Origin: Symsagittifera roscoffensis
Lineage: Eukaryota; Xenacoelomorpha; Acoela; Convolutidae
Assembly: GCF_963678635.1 (NCBI RefSeq)
Contig: NC_087071.1
Location: 37,902,438 to 37,966,437, forward strand
DNA length: 64,000 nt
Direction: 5' to 3'
Shown here piece by piece: positions 34,299 to 43,531 of the stretch. Position numbers and translations under genes: made by a program. The notes beneath the pieces were generated by a model. The model was given only the letters and a program-made list of their open reading frames with translations, had not been told where the DNA came from and ran no database searches. Position 1 is the first letter of the stretch; each line of letters begins with the position of its first letter.

Positions 34299-34802
34299 TG
34301 TTCAAGATTGAAACTAAAATGAAAGCATATCAAGACCAGCTAGTCTAGCGGTAACGTACTTGACCTGAAACCGAAAGGTCGCCGGTTCGAATCCCGGTCA
34401 TTACAAGTATTTTACTACTAAAAAACTTGGAATACACTTGATTTGAACCGGATAAAAAATGTTCCTAAGTCAAACTGATGTTCCTAAATGATGTTCTGGA
34501 CATGAAATTAATTAGACTTTGGCCAGAATTGACTTCTAACTTCTGGCAAGCGTGAAAATCCCCACTTATTGGCAAAAGTAGTGACAATAAAGTCGCTTTC
34601 GATTTCGATTTCGTTTAAAACTTGATAACTTTGTTCCGAAACAGATATTATTCCGTTGTTTCCTCTTAATGATTTTCGATAATTATTGAAGGAAAAACAT
34701 ATATATTGAACAATCGTGTTCTCAATCGAGATACATACAGCCAATCTACAGACCGACGATATACTCGACCGACCCACCACAGACCGAACACAGGTGGAAA
34801 CA
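34299..34802 (+). repeat. 5' LTR
   Basis: 504 bases, TGTT...AACA. It matches 42757-43264 apart from scattered substitutions, a small indel near 34480 and the (TTCGAT)n length. It carries a tRNA-like segment near its start (34334-34400). The long - strand frame at 34508-35008 crosses the LTR edge and is not a gene. Confidence 0.93.
34334..34400 (+). promoter_or_regulatory. tRNA-like segment with Pol III A and B boxes in 5' LTR
   Basis: TAGTCTAGCGG fits the A box and GGTTCGAATCC is a perfect B box. The ends GACC and GGTC could pair, and GACC/GGTC also pair around the middle. The cloverleaf is incomplete, so it is called tRNA-like rather than a tRNA gene. The same segment occurs in the 3' LTR. 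Confidence 0.65.
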
Positions 34803-34820
34803 TGGTCCGCCGACAATCGA
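34803..34820 (+). other. Putative primer-binding site
   Basis: TGGTCCGCCGACAATCGA starts directly after the 5' LTR. The leading TGG pairs with the CCA tail of a tRNA. The primer tRNA was not identified. Confidence 0.6.
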
Positions 34821-35467
34821 CGACAAACCAGACGAAACCCTTGACGACTGAGTTTTTTGTGAGTGAGAACTACCTCAGTGAAAGGTGATTGTGCAATTTC
34901 ACGAAGGTGTATGCAGACAGCTACCTGCAAGTGAGACAGGAATCTCCCCAACCGTTTTTGATGGCCGAAGTTGACAAAAAAAACTATTGTAAGACCCATC
35001 AAATCCATAAAGTTTTTTTATTGTGACCCATCAAATCCATTCAGTGTGCTAAAATGTTGATTTCATTATGTTTACCGTGCTCTTGCCAATAGTCTAACCC
35101 GAATACCCCACCCAGAAAATCCGAAATTCAAAAAAAAATCGAAAATCGAAAAAATTTGACTAAAAGTTAAAATTTTGGTTTCATTTGCTAGTTTTTAGTT
35201 AGTAGTCGATAACTCAAACCCGAACCCACCGTTCCGACCCGTTAGAAAAAAAAATTTTGAAAATTTTGGAGAAAATTTTCGCAAAAAATTGAAAAATCCG
35301 AAATCGACCCCAAATCGTCTAATTTCGGTAGTAAACTGACGTAGACGATAAGAAGAAAAAAAAATTTTCGAAAAAAAAAAAATTTGTCATTTTTTTTGCG
35401 AAAAAAAAACAGCCCGGCAAACGTAAGCACTGGAAAATTACGCAGTGTACAGACCCCTTAGCACTAT
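34821..35467 (+). other. BEL leader, upstream part
   Basis: Non-coding leader with a doubled GACCCATCAAATCCAT (34990 and 35024) and two AACCCGAA-type blocks separated by A/T-rich runs. Confidence 0.5.
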
Positions 35468-35548
35468 ATCAAGTCAATCCCTTTGAGTTTTTGCAACTCC
35501 GGTTGTTTCTGAGCAGGTGTGAGATTCTCAAAATCCGGTTGACTTGAT
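35468..35548 (+). ncRNA. Leader hairpin 1 with shared 28-nt core
   Basis: Outer stem ATCAAGTCAA (35468-35477) with TTGACTTGAT (35539-35548), a perfect ten pairs. Inner stem TTTGAG (35482-35487) with CTCAAA (35527-35532). The 28-base core at 35493-35520 contains a small hairpin CAAC-TCCG-GTTG and then TTTCTGAGCAGGTGT. The same core recurs in hairpin 2 with a different stem sequence. A packaging, dimerisation or splicing signal is possible; no known RNA family was recognised. Confidence 0.55.
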
Positions 35549-35595
35549 TCCCCCCAGATTTTTTTTTATCGTGCCGAATGCCGTCGTAAATGTAA

Positions 35596-36162
35596 ATATT
35601 AGCCGCTAGCTCGCTCTCTCGTGCTCATAAAACGCTACGTATAGCCGAGCAAAACCGTATATCGCAATACTGTTATGCCCTTGGTGGTTTAAGTCTCAAC
35701 CACAAGTACCAATCAAAACGTGCCCAAACCTTTTTAGACGGCGAATTAGCCCATAGAAATGATATAATAATCTGGCACGACCTGATCAACAATTCAATCA
35801 GCAAGCACAATAGTAACAACGATACAGCACTCACGGAATTCGAATTGCGCAACATTCTGCTTTATTACAAAAGTAATATTGCTGCAATTGTATATTGTCA
35901 ACGAGTCGAAACTCCTAATATCTACGATTTGCTTTGCTCAACGGGCCTTTTAATTTTAAGCGTGACTGGCGACTTAATCTCTAAGCGTAAGCAGAAAGAC
36001 ACTCGCTTACTCCGTCAGTACTTCCAAACTCACCAAGAAACTGACCTTGAACTAAATTCTTTCTCGATAGTCAGAAGTAACAAGGCAAACTTAAGAAAAA
36101 TAAAGAACAAAAAAAGCGACCCTCTCAAAAAAAGCGTCGTGCCGAACGCAACCGCCGCCTAG
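35596..36162 (+). CDS. Unidentified ORF in BEL leader
   Basis: The frame is open for 188 codons from 35596 (after TAA) to the TAG at 36160-36162. It has no ATG near the start, so it may be a spliced exon or a broken gene. The product is well mixed in composition, with IIIWHDLINNSISKH in the middle and a basic C-terminus (ISKRKQKD, KIKNKKSDPLKK). It lies exactly between the two leader hairpins. No family can be named with confidence; an accessory or captured ORF of the element is the working view. Confidence 0.45.
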   Translation: MLAASSLSRAHKTLRIAEQNRISQYCYALGGLSLNHKYQSKRAQTFLDGELAHRNDIIIWHDLINNSISKHNSNNDTALTEFELRNILLYYKSNIAAIVYCQRVETPNIYDLLCSTGLLILSVTGDLISKRKQKDTRLLRQYFQTHQETDLELNSFSIVRSNKANLRKIKNKKSDPLKKSVVPNATAA

Positions 36163-36315
36163 CTGTCGAATCAGCAGCAAAGAACCTTTGACATTCTTTG
36201 TAGTGTCAATGTATTTCAATTTGTAATTTAATTCTAAATTATTGTTTTCCTTTTTTTTTATTTCCGCTCGCTCTAAATCGTAAAGGTGAACTTCCCCACC
36301 CCCCTTTGTAAAGTA

Positions 36316-36381
36316 AAGTGTGACGATCTTTTTCGCAACTCCGGTTGTTTCTGAGCAGGTGTTAAGAGTGACATCACACTT
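36316..36381 (+). ncRNA. Leader hairpin 2 with shared 28-nt core
   Basis: Outer stem AAGTGTGA (36316-36323) with TCACACTT (36374-36381); inner TCTT (36327) with AAGA (36364). The core 36335-36362 is identical to 35493-35520. The stems of the two hairpins are unrelated in sequence yet each is self-complementary, which suggests selection for the folded form. Confidence 0.55.
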
Positions 36382-36447
36382 GATTTTTTAATCCCCTTTT
36401 TTCGATAGTTCACAACCGCCCGCTTTTCCTTTATTTAAAGCTAAGTC

Positions 36448-38049
36448 ATGACAGATAAGCAAGCTCAGAAGCTGTCTAGGTGTTTTGACGGACGTAGTAA
36501 ATATGAGGAGGAATTTTATAGGCTCTATTCAGATCTGAAATACTCACTCTTAGCAAAGGTAAGGACAGTCAAAGTTGAAAGGTCTATCCAGCAGTGCCAA
36601 ATAGCAATAGAAAACGCAATAAGGAAAAATGACGACCTTCGCATTCTTGCTCAAAAAACGCTAGAACCTAGCAGTGCTATCGCTGATCTTGACACTTGGT
36701 TGATCAGCATTACTTGCGCTCGAGATGAAATGCTGAAATTGTCAATTAAGCACTTGGAAATGGCGAAAACTTTGTTTCCAGAGACTGGAGATGCTGACCC
36801 GCAAGCATCGCGAGCTGCTTCAACTGTCAGCCGGTCCACCCGATATAGTTCCCTGCACTCTAGAGCGTCATCAATGACTTCCAGTCAGCGCAAACGCGAA
36901 CTCGAAATAGCAAAATTGCGACGTCTTGAAATCGAGCGACAAAAGGAAACAGGTATCCGCCTAAAAGAAAAAGAAAACGAATTGGCTCTTGAGACACTTG
37001 TTGAGGAGAACAAACGAAAGCTCAATGAGGCCAAAATAGTTGAAACAGTTAATGGATGATGATTCGGACATTGATACTGACATCAAAAAAACCGCTCTGC
37101 CTTCGAGTAGAACACAACAAGTTGTCGCTGAAACCCGAACAAAAGATTGGGTAGATGAAGCACTCGATACACATTCGTCGGAACTTGCATCAACTATAAC
37201 CATTGTTCCCCGACAAGAACCTCAACCTCCGGGCATCGCCAAATTGGTTTTTTCGTCTCTACCACCAAGCACGGTTGATCTAATAAACGTCCACCTTTTT
37301 CCATCCAGTAGCAACCCAAGCGTTTGCCTACCATTACAATCGGTGGTATCATCTACCGTTCATAATTTGAAGATTCCTTCTCATCCTCTCCCACCGCCGC
37401 CGCCATCACCCCCGCCCCCGCTTCCTTTTCATTCTGTCCCAATTAATACAACGCTTCTGTCCCCAATAATACAACAGTCAATACGGCAACCCAGCCGGTG
37501 AACCTGATTCCTATTACTGCTCCACCAGCGAGTATTAATAACTCAACTCGTGTTTCAACAAATCAACCATCCTTCAACCATCCACATCCAGTTCTTTATA
37601 TACCCATTATGAATACCTGCAGAATGGCACGTCCAACCACCGCGCCATTTACCGCATCAGATTCTACAGTACCCCAGGCGTTAAATACCGTTCAAACTGT
37701 CACACCAATAGTGCAACCACCACTTTCACAATACCCGTGCACTGTTGGAGGGATAGTGTTTTACAATAACCAAGCGCAAATGTCAACACAGCAGTTTTCT
37801 CAAGTCCCCAGCCTTCCATATAGTGCCTTAGCTTATCCGACATCATTTGTTCCTCAGCCACACAATTTCGCTTCAACCTCAGTTCAACCACCACCTGATG
37901 CAGTAACCCTTGAAGATTTAAAGGAAATACTAACTTTCAACCGTAAGGATCCATTACCACCGTGGAACCTTAGGAAATACGGTGGCTGTCCACTTCAGTG
38001 GTTTGAATGGATTGGACAATTCCGAAGTGCTGTGGACTCTCAAAACTAG
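36448..38049 (+). pseudogene. BEL gag region
   Basis: It starts at ATG 36448 (MTDKQAQKLSR). The first part (36448-37059) is helical and charged, with a coiled-coil-like lysine/glutamate-rich end. A frame change near 37040 leads into a proline- and serine-rich linker, and another near 37500 leads into a segment ending in RKYGGCPLQWFEWIGQFRS, the capsid-like domain typical of BEL gag (DUF1759 type). TAG at 38047-38049 interrupts the frame, which then continues without shift. Confidence 0.8.
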
Positions 38050-39414
38050 TCAGATGATGTTAAGCTGCACTACCTTAAATCATTAGTCAAAGATAAAGCT
38101 GAGACTGCTATAGCTGAGTTTGCCTATAGTGGTACGATGTACAAAGATGCTCTCATGAAACTTGAGAGAAAATTTGGCCAATCTCAAATAATAATACGTG
38201 CATATCTGGACAAACTTTATAGTTCACCGCCCGTTAAGATGCATAGTTCCGACAGCATCATAAGTTTTGCATCCATGATAGCAAGCATAGTTGGAGTGTT
38301 CAAATCTTTACATTACAACGCAGAACTTGAAAGTGCAACACTTCTCGATAAAGCAATAGAGAAGTTCCCACCTAATATGAAAGAGTCTTGGTCGTTCCAC
38401 ACCGTAAAACGGAGTTTGTATGCTCCGTCTTTAATTGATTTCAATCACTGGCTGGAGGATAAAGCTGAAGCGCATGAACGTATGCGTCCTTCATCAAATT
38501 ACAATAAAAATCAGGATAAATCGGTTCGGACAAAAACCAAAGTTAAAATGTTTGCCGCAAACTCGCAAGCTAAGTTTGACGCAAATATTCAATATAGTCC
38601 ATGTTTAGTTTGTAAAGGCAAGCATTCAATTTTTAAATGTAGCGTTTTTAAAGAAAAAACTCCAACACAGCGTGCTAAATTTTGCGCTGAAAATAAGCTT
38701 TGCTTTTCTTGTTTTCAAGGAAATCACATGTTTAGGAAATGTCCCAAGCCCAAAACTCTTCATAAACCACAGTGCAAGAGAGCTCATAATGTGTTACTGC
38801 ATGGCGCAGAACGCGTTTTCCCTACAAATAACCAATCTGGTTATGCACCGCACACAACTGCAGCCAATCCCGCAGTTCAAACTCCATTTGGACCCACGAC
38901 GCAAAACAATACTTGTGGGACATCCCTTATGAATCTAAAAGGACTGATGCCACTTATAAATCTCACATTATCATCAAATGACTCTGAAACCACCGCACTT
39001 GTGTTATGTGACACAGCTTGCAGTCACTCTTGTATTTCACCTGAACTCGCTCGCAGACTCAATCTGACAGGTAGGAAAATTGATTTGACTGTCAATGGCG
39101 CCAATTGTTCCGAAGATATTACTTCAGAACAAGTTGATTTGAACATTTCTTCTGGATTTGATCCAGATATTTCGTTCACCGTTTGTGCATATGTAAAAAA
39201 CAACATTTACATAGGTTCAGATATAATTAACGTTCGTAGGTTGCAAGAGAAACACTCTCACTTGGAACCAATTGATTCAGTCGAATTTCGGTACGCTGAT
39301 GTCGAAATGATTTTAGGTCAAGATGTTTATGAGTACATTTGTCCTCTGGAATACTGCCAGGATAAAACCAGAAATCACCTGTCGCCGTTCGCCTCCCAAT
39401 TGGATGGGTCTTAA
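38050..39414 (+). pseudogene. BEL gag end, zinc knuckles and protease
   Basis: The same frame continues past the TAG. Two zinc-knuckle motifs (CLVCKGKHSIFKC and CFSCFQGNHMFRKC) lie at about 38602-38750. A retropepsin-like site (LVLCDTACSHS, about 38998-39030) follows; the usual DTG or DSG reads DTA. The frame is lost near 39400. Confidence 0.82.
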
Positions 39415-39446
39415 GTGGTCCACTCCCTGCCTCCACCGGCCTGATC

Positions 39447-40379
39447 TTGCATTGTAACATCGAAGATGTAAGTTTGGTAGAGCAGGTCAAATCTTGGTAC
39501 GAACTTGAATCATACGGTACGTATAAACAAGTAGATGCCCGATCGTCAGACGATAAAAGGGCGAATAAAATTTTAGAAGCATCAACTATACATGATGGTG
39601 ATAGATACGCCGTTGGGATGCTTTGGGCCGAAGACCACTCACAGTTGCCCAACAACTACTACTCCGCCTTAGCACAACTTAAATCTCTGGAAAAACGTTT
39701 AGACAAAGACACAAACCTCAGGGCTTTTTACGCAAAAAACATTCAAGAAGATTTTGACAAAGGTTACATCATCAAAGTGAATACACATGACTGCACAAAT
39801 CGTTCCGCTAGGGAATGGTATCTTCCTCATCACCCCGTGATTAATCCAAATAAACCCGGAAAAGTCCGCCGCGTCCTAAATGGTGCAGCCAAATTTCATG
39901 GATCGTCACTTAATAAAGCTCTTTTGGTTGGCCCAGATTTGCTTCAGAATCTGCTGGCCGTCCTAATGAGATTCCGTCAACATCAACATGCAGTATCAGC
40001 TGATATTGAAGGCATGTTCCTTCAGGTTGGTGTTCTCCCAATCGACCAACTGTCACTTCGTTTTCTGTGGCGGGAGGATCCCACAGCCGATGTGGTAACG
40101 TATCAATACACGCGACACATTTTCGGAGCTCGTGACTCGCCCACGTGTGCTAATTTTGCTCTTCAAAAGACAGCTCGCGACAATCAAGTCTTGTTCCCCG
40201 ACGCAGCGTCAGCCGTGATGCAAAAATTCTATATGGACGATTATCTTGATTCGTTTCCCGAACCTGAACAGGATTTAAAATTAAGTAAGGACCTTGTAGA
40301 ACTACTTAAGTTAGGAGGATTTAAGTTGACAAAATTCATGAGCAATGTCAAAGAGATTCAGAAAGAGTTATGTACGTAA
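39447..40379 (+). pseudogene. BEL reverse transcriptase
   Basis: It contains RRVLNGAAKFHG, the palm motif SADIEGMFLQVG, FGARDSPTCANFAL and the catalytic YMDDYLDS (about 40230-40253), in BEL/Pao order. A TAA at 40377-40379 cuts the frame just downstream. Confidence 0.9.
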
Positions 40380-41960
40380 AGCGACAATTTATGTCAAGTT
40401 AAGGAGATTCTAAGTAGTGAAGGTCAAGAATTGCATGTTCTAGGTTTGAAATGGGATCACGTTCTCGATACATTGGTGGTTAGTCGAGGTGTAAACAGAG
40501 AACTGAAGGATACTGTTACCCAACGTACAGTTCTAAGTTTTGTCTCTTCAGTTTTCGACCCTATTGGGTTAGTCGCTCCGTACACTGTCAGAGCCCGACT
40601 ACTTCTTAAAAAGATTTGGAGAATCAGTGGTCAACAATGGGATAACCCACTTCCTTTTGACTTGAATGCCAAATTCCTCGAATGGCGGTCTGGTCTACCC
40701 ATCCTGGATCAACTGATCATACCGAGATGCTACTTTCCATCCGCAGTTGACAAAATTGAACCCCATATGTTTGGTGACAGTTCACAGGAAGTCTTCTGTG
40801 CAGTTGGATCTCTCCGTGCGCGCATTATTGATACACATGAGACAAAATTTGCCTTCATTTTGGGTAAAGCCCGCGTAGCACCAATGAAGGCTATTTCCAT
40901 CCCAAAATTAGAGCTGCAAGCTTCTTTGCTTGCTACACACCTCAAAATTGATATCATGAAAGCACTTTCGATCCCTATAAATAATGTCTTTATGTGGACT
41001 GACAGCACCACTGTGCTACAATGGCTCCATTCGACTGCAAAGCAGTCAATATTTGTCGCTAATCGAGTAGGCGAAATACTGGAAGTTACCACTGTCGACG
41101 AATGGTATCACGTAGATACTGAGAACAACCCAGCTGATACTGGTACTCAAGGTCCCAGCTTCCTCAGAACCAGTGATTGGCCCTTTCGACCAAATGTCGA
41201 TGTGATTACAAAAATAAAATTAAAAGGTCCTAGCGATGATGTCATCGATACTGCCACTAATTTTGTAATCAATCCGTCAGTCCCTGAACCCGTCATTAAG
41301 TGGAAACGTTACAGCTCGTTTCTCAAATTATTGCGCGTAGTAGCATTCATCCTCCAATTAAATCCTAAATTTAATCATTTCCGTGGAACAATCGCTAATA
41401 TCGTTAAACCGTCTGAGATAGATAATTCTCAACGAATGTTGTTTCTTCTTTCTCAAAAAGAAGCATTCCCCTCAGAGTTCAAATTATTGAGTTCTGAGAA
41501 ATATGTTAAGAATGTAAGCCCTATTGCAACTCTCTCCCCATTCATTGACCCCGATGGACTTCTTAGATCCATAGGACGCATTAGTCGTTTCTCTGAACTC
41601 GAATTTAAAAATAAATATCCCATCATACTTGATGGCCGTCATCCATTAGTCAAATTGTTTGTGGCTCATCAACACAACAAACATGAGCATCAGTCAATTG
41701 ACTACCTACGATCTGTCATCCAGATAGAATATGCAATCTTAAAATTAAGATCATTGCTCCGTAACATTGAACTTAATTGTAAAAATTGCCGAAAGCGAAA
41801 GTTGAAAACCATCACCCCTTTCATGTCTGATCTGCCAATTGAGCGTCTTGGATACCGCCAAGCGCCCTTCAACAATTGCGGAGTGATTACTTCGGACCCT
41901 TTCACGTATCAATCCGTACGAGTTCGGAGAAACGTTGGGCGTTTTTGTTCACTTGTTTGA
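40380..41960 (+). pseudogene. BEL RNase H and integrase zinc-binding region
   Basis: The frame continues after the TAA with the Pao connection region (SSVFDPIGLVAPYT), an RNase H region (FGDSSQEVFCAVG, WTDSTTVLQWL, NPADTGTQG) and a zinc-binding segment near 41640-41800 with an H..H then C..C pattern. The frame changes near 41880. Confidence 0.85.
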
Positions 41961-42769
41961 CCACTAGAGCCATCCATATTGAAGTCGTACCATCGATGGA
42001 TTCAAGCTCCTGTGTCATGGGAGTGGAACGATTCATCGCTAGACGAGGAACTCCATCGAAAATTTGGTCCGATAATGGTACAAACTTTGTCGGTGCAGAG
42101 AAAGAGCTTCTTCTGTGTACTCGAGCATGGAATGATCTTGCGTCCGCTCTCCTTGTCCACAAAGGCATCGAATGGAAGTATAACCCGCCATCTCATGGTG
42201 GCTCTTGGGAACGTCTTGTACGTAGTTGCAAGAGAGTTTTCTACTCCATCCTCACACCCCGTAAATTAACCGACGAGGTACTCCAGACCACATTTTGTCT
42301 GGTGGAACAGTCCCTCAATGCGCGTCCACTTACAGCGGTAAGCAGTGACCCGAATGAGATTGAGGATTTAACGCCAAATCACTTCTTGATAGGCCAGCGC
42401 TCAGTTAGTTTCCCGTCGATTGCGACGGACGAACATTTCGATCATTGAAAGCGTTATCTTCGCGCACAAGGATACGCTAACGCCATCTGGACTAGATGGC
42501 TACGCGAGTACGTTCCGACTCTCAACAAACGCCGTAAATGGCACACACCTAGCGAACAAAAACTCAAAGCCGGAGATCTTGTTTGGATCGTCGAGGATAG
42601 TAGCCCGCGTGGTTACTACCCTCTCGCTCGCGTTAAAACGCTTAACTATGGCAAAGACGCTACCGCCTGTTCCGCACTCCTTAAAACCGCAACAGGAGAT
42701 TTAACCCGACCTCTTGTTAAACTCGCCCCAGTTCTCGCTCCGTTGGGGCCCGAGGATGTTCAAGACTGA
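41876..42769 (+). pseudogene. BEL integrase core and C-terminal domain
   Basis: DDE core landmarks: DYFGPF, RAIHIEV, IWSDNGTNF and HGGSWERLVRS. After a TGA at 42446 in place of the usual tryptophan codon, the same frame encodes a basic DUF5641-like domain (LKAGDLVWIVED) that stops at 42767-42769, inside the first bases of the 3' LTR. Confidence 0.87.
42741..42756 (+). other. Putative polypurine tract
   Basis: CGTTGGGGCCCGAGGA lies directly before the 3' LTR. It is purine-rich but interrupted by CCC, so it is a weak tract. Confidence 0.35.
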
Positions 42770-43264
42770 AACTAAAATGAAAGCATATCAAGACCAGCTA
42801 GTCTAGCGGTAACGTACTTGACCTGAAACCGAAAAGTTGCCGGTTCGAATCCCGGTCATTCCAAGTATTTTACTACTAAAAAACTTGGAATACACTTGAT
42901 TTGAACCGGATAAAAAATGTTCCTAAGTCAAACTTGTTTTTAAATGATGTTCTGGACATGAAATTAATTAGACTTTGGCCAGAATTGACATCTAACTTCT
43001 GGCAAGCGTGAAAATCCCCACTTATTGGCAAAAGTAGTGACAAGAAAGTCGCTTTCGATTTCGATTTCGATTTCGTTTAAAACTTGATAATTTTGTTCCG
43101 AAAATGATATTATTCCGTTGTTTCCTCTTAATGATTTTCGATAATTATTGAAGGAAAAATATATATATTGAACAATCGTGTTCTCAATCGAGATACATAC
43201 AGCCAATCTACAGACCGACGATATACTCGACCGACCCACCACAGACCGAACACAAGTGGAAACA
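42757..43264 (+). repeat. 3' LTR
   Basis: 508 bases, TGTT...AACA. It carries the tRNA-like segment at 42792-42858 and one TTCGAT unit more than the 5' LTR. It is followed by ATATT. Confidence 0.93.
42792..42858 (+). promoter_or_regulatory. tRNA-like segment with Pol III boxes in 3' LTR
   Basis: Copy of 34334-34400 with two changes between the boxes. Both the A-box-like TAGTCTAGCGG and the B box GGTTCGAATCC are unchanged. Confidence 0.65.
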
Positions 43265-43436
43265 ATATTTAACTGAAACTTATTTTTCTCGTAGAGTAGA
43301 ATCAACTTTTGCTAACCAAGGTTGTCTCGCCAAAAACCAAAACACGTAAATGATAATAATGAGTTTAATAAAACAAGGACAATTGTTTTTTCGGGGTTTT
43401 CTCACGTAATCGTTTCTCTTTCATCTAAGCGTCTAT
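43265..43436 (+). pseudogene. Displaced 3' flank of the partial Smr copy
   Basis: It begins with the right target duplication ATATT (43265-43269). It then matches the 3' flank of the intact Smr gene (CGTAGAGTAGAATCAACTTT, then TTCGGGGTTTTCTCA before the CT tract). This shows that the BEL element split a tandem duplication unit of about 0.55 kb. Confidence 0.8.
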
Positions 43437-43441
43437 CTCTC

Positions 43442-43528
<87 letters not shown>
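43437..43528 (+). repeat. (CT)n tract 2
   Basis: Counterpart of 33850-34014 at the end of the second duplication unit. Open frames across it on either strand are low-complexity artefacts. Confidence 0.93.

Positions 43529-43531
<3 letters not shown>

Larger units (their letters stand above)
34299..43264 (+). mobile_element. BEL/Pao LTR retrotransposon, structurally complete, inactivated
   Basis: Direct LTRs at 34299-34802 and 42757-43264 start TGTT and end AACA and are flanked by a 5-bp duplication (ATATT). The internal region has a TGG primer-binding start at 34803, a long leader, gag, CCHC-type zinc knuckles, an A17-like protease, reverse transcriptase, RNase H and integrase in BEL/Pao order. 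The coding region is interrupted by in-frame stops at 38047 (TAG), 40377 (TAA) and 42446 (TGA) and by several frame changes. The LTRs differ at scattered sites and by one TTCGAT unit, so the insertion is not recent. It sits inside a tandem copy of the Smr gene. Confidence 0.93.

Noticed and set aside
34508-35008. 166-codon - strand frame, with a similar one at 42964-43305
   Set aside because: Both are the reverse strand of the BEL LTR and its edge. They repeat because the LTR repeats.
35468-36381. Hammerhead or other known self-cleaving ribozyme in the BEL leader
   Set aside because: The conserved catalytic strings of a hammerhead (CTGATGA and GAAA in the right places) are absent.
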